Below are positions 19,704 to 30,369 of a stretch of DNA of 52,311 nt, in pieces; the stretch's first letter is position 1; each line of letters starts with the position of its first letter. Both the position numbers and the translations under genes were made by a program. The notes beneath the pieces were generated by a model, which was not told the origin of the DNA, did not search any database, and saw nothing but the letters and a program-made list of their open reading frames with translations. The stretch is from positions 1-52,311 of the forward strand of contig JAJRVW010000213.1 in assembly GCA_024277115.1 (NCBI GenBank), given 5' to 3'. The DNA is from Calditrichota bacterium. GTDB taxonomy: Bacteria; Calditrichota; Calditrichia; Calditrichales; J004.

Positions 19704-20384
19704 TTACTTTTTTAAATCGAAAATAATCCCAACTTCCAGAGCAATTAAGCTTGTCTCCTGGGTAACAAAAGTATCTGAAAAATCCAAAGGGAGGTTAAAG
19801 TTGTTTTCGTCTTTTGTAAAAGCATATTTATAAGTTGCCTGGCCAAACAGGCTAAAACCGTCCCAAAAAGAAAATTCCGAACCAACACCAACGGAATAGA
19901 AAGGAACTGTTTCGGTAGTAAACCTAGGCCCACTTGTTCCCATAATTATTTCATCCGTACTCATGTTTAGCAGGCCAACACCCACAGAAATATAAGGATT
20001 GACATGCTCGTTTTTTACCGGAATTATTTTAGTACCAATAGAGGTCTCTATAATATAACGGTTGCCACCTGTCACAATAAATTCATTGGGTTCTATATCC
20101 GGAGGGAGCAGGTTTTTAATAAACTTATCCCGCCAGCTTTCCTGTTTAAATATAAACGTATTAAAAGTAGCATCCCATTGAATAATGACCATATCATTAA
20201 TTTTAAATTCCAACCCGCCACCCAGTTGTAAACCCGGGTTCCAATATTCTTCAAAGTGGGTCGCTGTTAACGGAATTGATGTGCCTGTATTGATTTGTAG
20301 CTTTATATCTTCAAAAATCTGAGCCTGGATAAATAAAGGAAAAACCATAATTACAGATAGTGAAACAAAACATTTCTTCAACAT
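19704..20384 (-). CDS. Small outer-membrane beta-barrel protein
   Basis: 226 residues with a signal peptide (1-21, LFIQAQ). The mature sequence alternates hydrophobic and polar residues in hairpins typical of an 8-stranded OmpA/OmpW/OprF-like barrel: LQLGGGLEFKINDMVIIQWDAT, YISVGVGLLNMS-like, and VPFYSVGVGSEFSFWDGFSLFGQATY-like strands. It ends VGIIFDLKK, which lacks the usual terminal aromatic residue. The gene begins 10 bases after the last stop of the broken porV-like gene and abuts the SurA-like gene. It looks intact, so it may now be expressed from a distal promoter or from read-through of the damaged operon. Its specific function is not recognisable; structural or porin-like roles are possible. 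Confidence 0.72.
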   Translation of the reverse strand: MLKKCFVSLSVIMVFPLFIQAQIFEDIKLQINTGTSIPLTATHFEEYWNPGLQLGGGLEFKINDMVIIQWDATFNTFIFKQESWRDKFIKNLLPPDIEPNEFIVTGGNRYIIETSIGTKIIPVKNEHVNPYISVGVGLLNMSTDEIIMGTSGPRFTTETVPFYSVGVGSEFSFWDGFSLFGQATYKYAFTKDENNFNLPLDFSDTFVTQETSLIALEVGIIFDLKK

Positions 20385-20394
20385 AATTCAATTC

Positions 20395-21432
20395 CTAAAA
20401 TTTTAGCATTATTGTAAATCTCTGCGAGTTGTCCAAACGCCCAAAATCGGCATACGCATAGTCGACCTGGATTTTCATTGTACCCTCAAGCCTTAAATTA
20501 AAGCCGATACCACCGGTTAAACCTTCTTCAGTCTGATCTTGAAATAATGATTTATAACCACCACGAAAAAACACCATTTCGTTCCAGCCATACTCAAACC
20601 CGGTATTTACCGCTTCAAAATTATCATTGGGAGTTACTGCATCAAGGGCAAGGGTTAAACGATTTTGTTATCCAAAGTGCAAAGATTTTGAAATCCCAAC
20701 CTGAAAATATAATGGCAATGGGTATTTTAACATTTCATATTGTGCATTAACAACATTAACATTACCGGTATTTCGGCTATCCGGATCTGTTGAAAATTTT
20801 ATATCCCGGCCGTTCAGTTGCATTTTTGCACCAAAATTTCGGATACTTGTTCCCAAAACCACGCCCCAAAAAGGCGTTGTAAACAATGTACCCACATCAA
20901 GGGCAAATGTTGAAGCATCTGAATGCCATATTCTTTGATAAATAAACTTGCCTGTAAAACCAATCGAAAAGTTGTCGGTCAGGTTGCGTGAGTATGATAA
21001 CCCAATCAGTAAGTCCTGAACATCAAAAAGTTAGCCCGTCCCATCAGGAGACTCGGCAGTTGTTACAGCCATATCGCCCGAAGAAAAAGACGAAATCATT
21101 AATCCAACCGCGCCATCATCGGCCAGGTTTAAAGTAATGGCCCCAAAATCATATTGTGTTCCTGCAATCCACTCAGTATGTGTAAACATAGCCTGATACC
21201 CGCTAACCTGTGCAAGACCGGCAGGGTTTAAGTAGATTGCACTTGCATCGTTGGCCACAGCAACAAATGAGCCGCCCATGCCAATAGACCGGGCACTTAC
21301 ATCAATTTTTAAAAACTGGGCCACCGTTGTTCCGACTTTTGAAATGGATGAGGAAGAGAGCCTTTGGGCATAAAGCGGAGCCTAAATAATTAATAAAAAT
21401 ATTAGAACAGTTCCTGTTAATTTTAATTTCAT
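20395..21432 (-). pseudogene. PorV-family gene of module 3 with three in-frame stop codons
   Basis: One reading frame of 346 codons runs from an ATG at 21432 (GGAG upstream) to TAG at 20395-20397, the full length of the intact module 4 homologue (338 residues). It contains TAG at 21382-21384 inside the signal peptide, TAA at 21031-21033 and TAA at 20668-20670. No frameshift exists: all pieces are in the same frame and the sequence between stops reads well as a PorV barrel (AQFLKIDVSARSIGMGG, ASAIYLNPAGLA, and an AYADFGRLDNSQRF end nearly identical to module 4). The aligned module 4 protein has Glu at the second stop (EGTGEF). All three could come from single-base changes of CAG, CAA or GAA codons. 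No functional product is expected unless stops are suppressed. Confidence 0.85.
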
Positions 21433-21474
21433 TTGTAAAACTCCAAAAATATTGTAAACAATCTACTTTTAGGA

Positions 21475-24400
21475 TTATTTAATTATTGCAAACTTGCCGA
21501 TTTTTTTACCAATGCCAGGTGCATCGATATGGAAAAAATAAAGCCCGTAAGCTACTTCCATATTATCTTTTGTTAATAAATTCCAAAATTCTTTACCATC
21601 ATCCAGAGTTGAGTCATGCTCTATTTTTTTCACCAGTTCACCGGCCGTTGTATAAATCCGGATGGTACATTTTGCTGGTAAGTGATTAAAGTACAACCGC
21701 CTGTATCCGCGTTCTGCCCTGTCAATCGTATTTGTTGGCTCAAGCACATTGGTTGCCACATAAGGGTTCGGAACAACACTAATCCGGTCGAGGTCATTTT
21801 TTGCCGTTTCGACATTTACAACAGCTTCCTTGGTTTTAAAAGAGAAGCGGTCGCCGTTTGCAAAAGGTTTATCCGTCCCTAAATAGAAAACATCATTGGG
21901 GCCGGGTAATGCAACATTAGCTGAAGTATCACTTGTGGAAAACTGCACCTGCCAAACAATGTTTTTAGCTGAGGAACCACCTCTTAATATAAAAATAGCT
22001 TCTCCAAAATCCCACGTTCCATTACGGGTAGCCGAGGCTTCAGTTACGGCCACAACCATAAATTCATTGTGTACAACATCCAAAACTTTAAAATTTAATC
22101 CTACCTGTGTAATAGAAGTGTCAACAATGTCATCAGAAAACTGGAACTCATAATCAAATGGATCGAAAGCATATTGTTCAGTGCGGATTACCCGATATTC
22201 TAAATCGCTGCGGCTGGATGTGGACCAACCTGTCAATTTATTATTTAATTGAAAACCTGATTATTTTACTACCAGCCGAAGCCCATCAAAAATTGGGTTG
22301 CTCAATTCCGAATCAATTTTTGTACTTCGGTAAACAGGATAATTTATATAGCGGACGAGATAGTCCTGATCATCCTGCATCCCTGCCTCGAGATGAACAG
22401 CTGGATCATACACTTTTATGGAACCGCCAACCGAGTCGACCTCAAAATCCAACCCTTCAATAAATTGCCTACCACCATCTTGTGTAGAAACAGTTATGTT
22501 CCTCAAATAGGGATATTTAAGTGGCACAGAATTTTCATAAAAGGAAGTGAACGTTTGTGATTTTTCTTTTGTATCTAAAACAGAAAATTCGGTCACACCG
22601 GCAGTATCAGAAAATTCGATAAAAAAGGTGTTGTCCGCTTCCACTTTTCGTTCATCAATAATATCTATAGAAAAGTTGCCGGTAGAGAAACCTTCCTCGC
22701 GCACTATACCACTGTTGTTTTTTGAGTCCACTACAAATGGCTTTTCATAACCGGAAACCCGGGATCGGGGAATTACCTGTCCCGTATTTACATCAAAAGC
22801 AAATTCATTTGTAACCGGGTTAAAGGATACAATTTTTGAACACTCAGAAGGGGCAATGCGTAAAGAATCACTTCCCCTGTCGTAGGAGACAACAGCATAA
22901 AAATAAGTTTGGCCATTTATTACGTTGTTGGAATCCACATAAACATGGCGTATCCCAACATCATCACCTAAATAATATGAAACGCCGCGGTCTGTATATG
23001 GTGTTTTTGCAGGCCCGGTAATTCCATTTATAAGATCAAACTTGGCGTTGGCCCCTCTTTCTGTTTTTAAGGGTTCAAATAAAAAAGAATTGCCGTTGGC
23101 ATCAGTAATTGTTTGCTGGTCAAGAAATTTAGGGTCCGTACTACGGTAGATTACATAACCTTCAAAATCCTGCTCTTTCGAGATTGGGTCAACCGATCCT
23201 TCAGCGATATCATCCCAATATAAAGTTACTTTTTTATCACCCGGCACCATGGTAACATTTGGTTTTGCCGGTGGTTTTGCAAACTGATAGCCTGAGTTGT
23301 AAATCCTTTGTACTGCGTTGGCATTTAAAATGAGGTCATTTCTGTCCGCAGCGACTATCAACGCAATTGAAAACCGCTTAATCGCTTCGCTGATCTCGTT
23401 GCTGCTGGCATTGAAGATCGACTTTAAAGTAAATTTTCCGGAACCATATAAAAAGACATAATCACCCTGGATTTCGGTCGTATCGAAAATCCCCGGTTGA
23501 AGATATTCGGTCCACATTTTTTCATCATCATTAATTCTCAGGCTTGAAAATAGCGGCTGGGCAAAGCTTGTGAGCCCCAACATGTCCGACTCATCAATAT
23601 CAGTAAATTCAAAATTGGGTTCACCAGGCTTGGTTATATCGAAAGGATCGCCCGCGGTTGGCTCGCCATCTTTTTCACCAAAATCACCTGTGTTTGCAAT
23701 GCCATCCACACCAACATCATCGGTTCCAGGGTTCCAGTCACCATCATTGTCAATCCCATCGGTCCAGCTTTCATCGATAAGACCATCATTATCGTTATCA
23801 ATGCCATCCGTTGAAACACCGGGACTTTCAAGAAATTTGTAACCAAGATAACCGGGAATTATGTTAGCGTCGTTTAAGCTAAAACCGTCGTCGTCCCAGG
23901 CAAAAGTCATTTCCAGTTCGGTATCAAAGTTGGCCCAATCGTCACGCCAGTCATCGGGCCCGCCAATATGCGGATCGCCCCACATACCAAATATAACTTT
24001 TTCCAGATCAAAATTTCCTTTGTTACGGATTTTATAGATCAGAAAGAGGGCGTCTTCAGCTTCGGCATTCGACCATTGATAATAACGTGATTCAACTTCA
24101 AGGCCAAGCCCGCGGCGAAGTGAATCACCAATATAAGGGAAATAGCTAAATTCCAGGTTGTCACGGTCGTCCATTACAAAAAAGGTTTCTTTATCGGCAT
24201 TTGTAGCGCCAAGGCCAAGCGCGCCCGGCCAAACATACCGCCGCAAATTTTCATCAAACCAGTCATCCGGCCAGCTATCGGGCTTGCCATCGCCATCGCG
24301 GTCAACATCATCACTGGTGGGCATATATTTAGACTCTAACGTCAGATATTGGTTTTGGCCATCATCGCTCTGTACCAGCGGCTGCCATCCCCAACGTGTA

Positions 24401-24879
24401 AGAAAATCCGCAGAAACTTCACCGCCGTTCGATTTTAAACCGTCCGAAATAACATGTGCCACATAAAGCGTATCACCATTTTTATCCAAAACGGGACGAC
24501 CAAATTGATCGCGTTTTATCAATGCATCTTCGTGGCTTCCTTTAGGGACGACTACCTCTGAGGCTACAAATGGCCCGAACTCGTACCCATAACCAAGCCC
24601 TTCCCAAACAATATCGGTAATTCGGTTTCCCGGACTGGAAATAGAGCCAAAGTTCCAAATTTCTGTGGTGATTTTATTACCATTCATAATGGCGCTTTGC
24701 CTTAGCGCGCCACCACTTGCGGTAGCAAATTGTGCCGATTCCCAAGCTAAATAATCATTTATCTGGCCCTGGCTCCAAGTTTTTTGCATACCTTTTACGT
24801 ACAAACTATCAAGCTTTGTTTGCGAAAAGGCGGTAAATGGAAGAAGCAGAATAATTAATCCACAAGTTATTTTCCACAT
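21475..24879 (-). pseudogene. Fn3-domain secreted protein gene of module 3 (type B), interrupted by one in-frame TAA
   Basis: A single frame of 1135 codons from the ATG at 24879 to the stop at 21475, with TAA at 22261-22263 after residue 872. The upstream part keeps a signal peptide (LPFTAFSQ), the type B N-terminal region (MNGNKITTEIWNFGSI, VMDDRDN, RRGLGLEVE, GDPHIGGP), an Asp/Asn/Gly-rich calcium-binding-like insert (about 355-413) and an Fn3 domain (about 580-690). The part beyond the stop carries the C-terminal domain: VVPNPYVATN, CTIRIYTTAGELV, KKIGKFAIIK. The intact paralogue is at 31400-34222, where the same place is uninterrupted. Truncation removes the whole putative export and anchoring domain, so even if translated the product should not reach its usual place. 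A sequencing error remains possible but is less likely, given the damage to both neighbours. Confidence 0.82.
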
Positions 24880-25029
24880 AGTTATTAAAACTCCACATTT
24901 TATAAATTGACCTGATAAACAGGGTTGTTCAAAATTTTGTTAATAATTATTGATAGCCTAAATCCTATTTAGCTAAACTAATTTCTCCGTAAAGGGAAAT
25001 ACTTTTCAATTCGAATAGTTTCAAGACAA

Positions 25030-27740
25030 CTAAAAATCTACACTTACACCAAAACGAATTTCACGCGGGGCGCGATAGTATTGCGGGCGTACATTATACT
25101 CATCATAAGTATGCACACCTTCTTCGCCATAATGTTTTACAAAAGACTCCGGCTCGTCAACACTTCGGTTTGCATAAGTATAAGAGGCCCGGCCTGTATC
25201 GTTAAAAACAAATCGCTCATTTAAATTATCAAATAAGTTATAGACTTTTACAAATGCCTGGTAACTATAACCCACTAAGTTGAAATTATAACTCGCTCTT
25301 AAATCAATACCTTTTTGTGTTGGTTTTCTATCTGAGTTTGGTCGTGTGTCGTAATTAGAACCAAAAAGTTGGGGTGTATAAGGATAACCTGCAGAAATCT
25401 TTCCAATCATACTTACCGTAAGCATGTCGACAGGAAACCAGGTAACGGATACAGATAAGTTGTGGGTTTGGTCCCAGTCCAGCGGAATTATTTCTTTGAT
25501 ATTTTCTTGTTTGGATAGCGAGTTATAGAAAAAGGCTGAGGGATCGTTATCGTTGCCTTCGGCTACCTGAAAAGTGTAATCAATTTTTGCTGCAACAGGC
25601 TCACCGGCCATCGCCCTTTTTTCAAGAGTTATCGTTACACCTTTTACATTTCCATAATCTTGGTTTCTTCGGACACGGTAGTTTTGTCTGTCTCCATCGA
25701 GACGATCGAACGTAACCGTTTGCCATGCCAGCAAATCCCTGATATCTTTATAAAAGCCTGTGATATCAATGGCAATCGAGCTTGTGAACTGCTGCTGCAG
25801 CCCGATTTCATAGCTGATTGTTTTTTCCGGATTAAGGTTGGCATTACCAAAAAGAGGTGTTCCACTTGCGGGCAATAAGAAGTTTGGGTTTAAATAAAGG
25901 TTCCTCAAAGAAGGCATCTGGAAAAAATGCCCGTAAGAAAGATGGATAATCCCCTGGGAAGTTATGGGAAATGAAATACCCAGACGTGGTGCCACCATAT
26001 GTTTTGCATCAGCAAGTTTTCTTTCTCCATCGGGCTGTAGTTCATCTATTGCATACGGCGCATCGCTATTAAAATAATCATAACGTAAACCAAGGTTAAT
26101 GATCATGTCGTCATATTCAAGTTTATCCTGGAGATATGCTGAAAGTTGCCGTGGGTAACGGATATATTTGCCACCATATACTTTTGTTGGTGTTCGGAAA
26201 ACGTTGCGGTCATAACCAACCGTAAAATTTTCGCGCTCCAAAACATGCAAACGTGCTTCCAAACCGGCTTTCACTAAATTCCTTTTATTTACCTGGCTGG
26301 TAAGGTCAAATTTACCAAGGAAGGTTTTTGAGTCTTCAAAAACCTGGCCCATTTGTTCTTCCCCAAAATTAAATGTTGCGCCACCGGGATCACCCTGGAT
26401 TAAATTTGTAGGCTCATAGTCTTCTAAGTTTTTATGCACATATTGATCATAATTTCGTGTATTTAAAGCTAACTTTAAATCATAAAAAGTACTGTTATTT
26501 AAGGTATGTGTTAGTTGTAAAGAACTGTTTGTACTTGTTGTAAAATAATTATAAGTACCGTCCGGATTGTACTTATAAGCATGTACATAACTCTTCCGTT
26601 CGGAGCTGTTAAATAAACTTTGCACTCTAAGTGTAATACCCGGAGCTAATTGAAATTTCACTTTCCAAGGAGGTTTACACTTTCACTTGGGTTCATCGGG
26701 ACAATTTTGCCATCACCATTGTTTTCAATGTACCAATCATCCGTGAATGTGGTTATAGTAACAATCTTATCTTCATCTTTTTCTTCCCGTACATGTCTTT
26801 TAGGTTCAAAGTTTGCTGAGTCTGAGGGAAGGTGCTCCCGTATTCCATATAAATAACCTTCCGAGTTATTAAACCGCGCGGAGAGAAAAAAGGTGTTATT
26901 TCCACCAATAAAAGATAGTGGCCCGGAAAGTGAGCCTTCCATAACTGAATTTGAAACAGGGTTATAATCATCAATATTTGTATATATTTTTTTATTGCCA
27001 CTTACATAGTCACCGGCATAAAAACTAAAATATGATTTAAAGTCGCGGCTGCCGTCTTTGGTGGTAAAATTTACAACGCCGCTCATGGCATTACCATATT
27101 CCGCATTAAAGGCGCCGCTCACAACCGTCATTTCTTGGATGGCATTAGTTGACACACTTGTTGCCAGGCCGTTTGTACTAAAAGGATTGGCAACGGACAC
27201 ACCATCAACCAAATATGATATTTCTGTCGACCTCCCTCCACGAATGTGCAACGCGCCATCTGCGCCTTGGGAAACCCCTGCCTGTGTTAACATAATTCCT
27301 GCATACGTTTCAACAGGTAGGGTTTTTATTTCTTCTGTGGTAGTAACTTTTTTTGAGGAAGTTAAATCTTTTTGAACCAGTGGCCGATCGGCAATAACAA
27401 CAATTTTTTGATCAAGTTCAACAATTTGTTCGCTTAATTTAAAATCTAAAACAGTAGATTGATCCGATTGGATCTGTACATTTTTGATTAATACCGTGCT
27501 GTAACCAATATAACTACACTCTACAGAGTATTGGCCTGGCGGAATATTTAAAATAAAATACTCTCCACTTTCATCTGAAGATGCACCCAAGTACTGATCA
27601 ACCAATACGATATTAACACCAATAAGCGGCTCACCAGAATTACTATCTACAATCTGGCCTAATATTTTCCCGGTATTACCCGCAAGAAGGTAAGTGGCTT
27701 GTAGAAAAACTAAAAATAGAATAACAAGACAACGTTTCAT
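25030..27740 (-). pseudogene. TonB-dependent receptor gene of module 3 (type B), frameshifted
   Basis: The start is ATG 27740 (GGAG 9 bases upstream; an in-frame ATG at 27761 lacks this). The first frame gives a signal peptide, CarboxypepD_reg domain, VVVIADRPLVQKD, a plug with IRGGRSTEISYLVDG and the first barrel strands. It then meets TGA at 26658-26660. The barrel continues in another frame from about 26661 (KFQLAPGITLRV) to 25030, ending FGVSVDF. Adding one A to the AAA run at 26662-26664 restores a continuous protein of about 903 residues, similar in length and motifs (EWDQTH-like, VYNLFDNLNERF, DTGRASY) to the 949-residue module 4 receptor. A one-base loss in a short A run is the simplest explanation. 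Both halves otherwise look conserved, so the inactivation seems recent or is a sequence error. Confidence 0.84.
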
Positions 27741-27939
27741 GTTTGTCGACTCCAAATGCAAATTGATGTTAGTTTGAGATGTGAACTAATTATCCTAATA
27801 TATTAAAAAACTTTTTAATTTAAAACACAAATGTAATTTTCAAAAAAGACTTGCTTTTAAGGAATATCAGTGTGTAGTTTGGTCAATTAGTTCACTTTCT
27901 TAATTAACTCATTATTTATTTAATACGGAGGTTTCTTTT

Positions 27940-29862
27940 ATGAGAAAACTTACGCTTTTATTTGTTAGCCTTTTTCTTGGCTTAGCAGTTATGCTTCAGG
28001 CACAAACTGTAAGCTATAAAACAGGTTATCAATTTCCTACAATTGACCAGGATTCTGTACTTAACGGCCTGAGTAGTATCCGGGGCATGGATCTAAGCCA
28101 AAACCCGTTTGGCGATGGTGTTGCCGGACTTGCTGTTACAAACTACTATGAGAATGGCTTTATTCACGTTTTTAAAAATACTGGTGATGATGCAATGGAG
28201 CTTGTATGGACAAGTCCTGCATTCGATAGCCTTGGCGGAAGTAGCCGTCCACGTTACGTTAAATGGGGCGATTTAGATAATGATGGTATTATTGAATTAA
28301 TCGCACCTTTTAATCAAAACGGGATTGTTATTTTTGAGTGGGACGGTGTTGCCGGTAGCTGGAACTTTGGTGATGCACCAGCAAAAATTATTGCCAGCCC
28401 TCTCTACCCCACACAAGATTCTTTAACAAGTTATCACTCAGTAGAGTTTTTAGATATTGCCGATGTTGATAATGATGGCGAAAACGAGTTGATGTTTGCC
28501 AATAATTCTACAGGCAGTAATTTTGACCGTTATTATGTTTTTAGCATTTACGGTACTTACTCAACAGGTGATGAAGGTTTTTCTGTTGTAAACCGCGAGG
28601 CAATGTATTACAAAAACTCTGGTGAATATGCAAATTATGGCGGCGGGACACCTTATGCCGTAGTTGCTGCCGACTTGGATGGCAATGGCGTTAAAGACAT
28701 GGTTTTCCATAACTGGAATTATGCGCATCATACGCCTGTTCGTTCAACAGCCCCGAATACATATGCTTTAGCAGATACGACCGGCGGCAACAACTATGTT
28801 TATGGCAATTACCCTGACGATTGTGTTTCTTTAGGCGGTGGCCGTGCCATAGATATCGATGGCGATGGCAAAGAAGAAGTATATTTCCCAATGTATAGCG
28901 TAAATGGACTTATTTTAATGGTTCATTATGATGATGGCGACTTAACACATGTAGACAGTACCAATGCGTATATGCTTGATGTTGTACCGGAAAATGATGA
29001 TCGTTTCGATTTCTTTGGCCTTGCAGGTGTTGGGGATTGGGATCAAAACGGTAAACCAAACCTTTATTTTGCTGCGCGCCATGGTAACTATATCATGACA
29101 TCAGAATTTCAGGGTGGCGAGAAAACAGATCCTGCAAACTGGACCCATCAAACACTTTATGATGGTTTGGACCTTGATTCTCAGATTTATAGCTCAATAA
29201 CAACAACCGACTCTGCTGGTGTTATTGTTTCTGACACTGTTTTACAAGCTGACAGTGAGGGCACAATAGCTATGAAAATTTTTGCAAACTACACCGATTT
29301 TGATGGCGATGGTTTCGAAGATATTCTTATGCCAACACAAGCATGGGGCGATAGCATTGAACTCCATAATTATACTTGGATAAAAGATACCGCCTGGACA
29401 GTAATCGATACCATGTATGCGAATACAGATTCTATGCAAATTGATACTTTAGAGTTTGCCCGTTCCATCTATGACACTGTTGATACCAAAATTGTAGAGC
29501 CTAACAGAATTTCTCTTCGTATGTTAGAGTCTTCTTATCAGGTTGGCCTGCAAAACAAAAAACTTACTGTCATTACTCCAAATGATTATAAGTTAAAGCA
29601 AAATTATCCAAACCCATTTAACCCAAGCACTAACATTGAGTTCTTCTTACCAATCAAGAAAAAGATCAGCTTAACGATTTATAATAGTGTTGGACAAAAG
29701 GTTAAATCGCTTATCAACAACGAAACCCTTTTACAGGGTAACTATACCAAGCAATGGAATGGCACAAATGATGCCGGTGTTAAAGTTGCAACAGGTATGT
29801 ATATTTATGAATTGAAATACGGTAACTTTACCAAATCAAGACGTATGACTTTGATCAAGTAA
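27940..29862 (+). CDS. Secreted FG-GAP/VCBS-repeat protein with T9SS type A domain
   Basis: 640 residues with a signal peptide (1-22, VMLQAQ). At least five Asp-rich calcium-binding FG-GAP/VCBS-type loops are visible: DLDNDGIIEL, DVDNDGENEL, DLDGNGVKDM, DIDGDGKEEV and DFDGDGFEDI. This is typical of integrin-alpha-like propellers. The C-terminal T9SS domain (about 550-640) has LKQNYPNPFNPSTN, a TIYNSVGQKVKSL strand, TGMYIYELK and final RMTLIK. Translation is strongly supported by CGGAGG 8 bases before the ATG. It is the only plus-strand gene of the island and is transcribed divergently from the decayed module 3 receptor; a terminator follows 42 bases after the stop. It is likely a surface-displayed or released calcium-binding protein. 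Adhesion is a common role for the fold, but the partner is unknown. Confidence 0.87.
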   Translation: MRKLTLLFVSLFLGLAVMLQAQTVSYKTGYQFPTIDQDSVLNGLSSIRGMDLSQNPFGDGVAGLAVTNYYENGFIHVFKNTGDDAMELVWTSPAFDSLGGSSRPRYVKWGDLDNDGIIELIAPFNQNGIVIFEWDGVAGSWNFGDAPAKIIASPLYPTQDSLTSYHSVEFLDIADVDNDGENELMFANNSTGSNFDRYYVFSIYGTYSTGDEGFSVVNREAMYYKNSGEYANYGGGTPYAVVAADLDGNGVKDMVFHNWNYAHHTPVRSTAPNTYALADTTGGNNYVYGNYPDDCVSLGGGRAIDIDGDGKEEVYFPMYSVNGLILMVHYDDGDLTHVDSTNAYMLDVVPENDDRFDFFGLAGVGDWDQNGKPNLYFAARHGNYIMTSEFQGGEKTDPANWTHQTLYDGLDLDSQIYSSITTTDSAGVIVSDTVLQADSEGTIAMKIFANYTDFDGDGFEDILMPTQAWGDSIELHNYTWIKDTAWTVIDTMYANTDSMQIDTLEFARSIYDTVDTKIVEPNRISLRMLESSYQVGLQNKKLTVITPNDYKLKQNYPNPFNPSTNIEFFLPIKKKISLTIYNSVGQKVKSLINNETLLQGNYTKQWNGTNDAGVKVATGMYIYELKYGNFTKSRRMTLIK

Positions 29863-29903
29863 AGTTGGTAACTCCTTTTAATTTCTTAATTAAAAGTTAA
29901 ACT

Positions 29904-29942
29904 AAAAAAGGCGTCCCTTTTATTGAGGAGACGCCTTTTTTT
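29904..29942 (+). terminator. Intrinsic terminator of the VCBS-repeat gene
   Basis: An 11-base stem, AAAAAGGCGTC (29905-29915) with GACGCCTTTTT (29930-29940), a 14-base loop and a T run of seven. It lies 42 bases after the stop codon and is properly oriented for the plus-strand gene. Confidence 0.92.
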
Positions 29943-30251
29943 ATTCATAGAGACAAATTAACAAACTGAATTTAATTTTAATTGATATAAATAAGAGAAT
30001 ATTTTCTTAGCTTTTCAAAACGAAACCCTATTTGTCAAAGAAGGGTTTATTAAAACGCTTGAAACGATTTGTTGGGATGTATTTTCTTTTTTACCACCGT
30101 CCAAAGGACTCACGGGTACGGGTATGACGGAATAGTTGTTATTCGGCTTCAACAGATTCTTATTATTAATCGCCCAACCACCTGGAGAGCATATATATAT
30201 TAAAATCTGCAACACAACAGCCTAAGTTGCTGGATTTTCTGTCTCTTAGAT

Positions 30252-30280
30252 AAAACCCCAAAATACTGGACGGGGTTTTT
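30252..30280 (-). terminator. Intrinsic terminator of module 4
   Basis: AAAACCCC (30252-30259) pairs with GGGGTTTT (30272-30279) around a 12-base loop. Read on the minus strand, the GC stem is followed by a T run. It lies about 90 bases past the stop of the PorV-like gene. It could also block plus-strand transcription. Confidence 0.75.
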
Positions 30281-30369
30281 CAAATAGAAATTAAAAAAAC
30301 ATTTTAACTATGAAATTTGGTTAATTGTTGTGTAAACAAACACTACCAATATTTACACAGAGGCAGCCC

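Larger units (their letters stand above)
29863..30369. other. 507-base intergenic region between convergent genes
   Basis: This gap separates the plus-strand VCBS gene from the minus-strand module 4. It holds two terminators (29904-29942 and 30252-30280) and, around 30097-30130, a short imperfect hairpin segment: CCGTC pairs with GACGG, an inner GTCC pairs with GGAC, and a tandem ACGGGT/ACGGGT lies inside. That patch resembles a degenerate dispersed repeat. A 66-codon open frame on the minus strand (30015-30215) covers it but has no ribosome site or family likeness and is not called a gene. Confidence 0.5.

Noticed and set aside
20395-24879. Stop-codon reassignment as the cause of the internal TAG and TAA codons
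   Set aside because: All other genes in the window end normally at TAA, TAG or TGA and have no internal ones, so a recoded genetic code is not supported; local decay or error fits better.
30015-30215. 66-codon minus-strand frame downstream of module 4
   Set aside because: It spans repeat-like sequence, has no ribosome site and no recognisable protein features.
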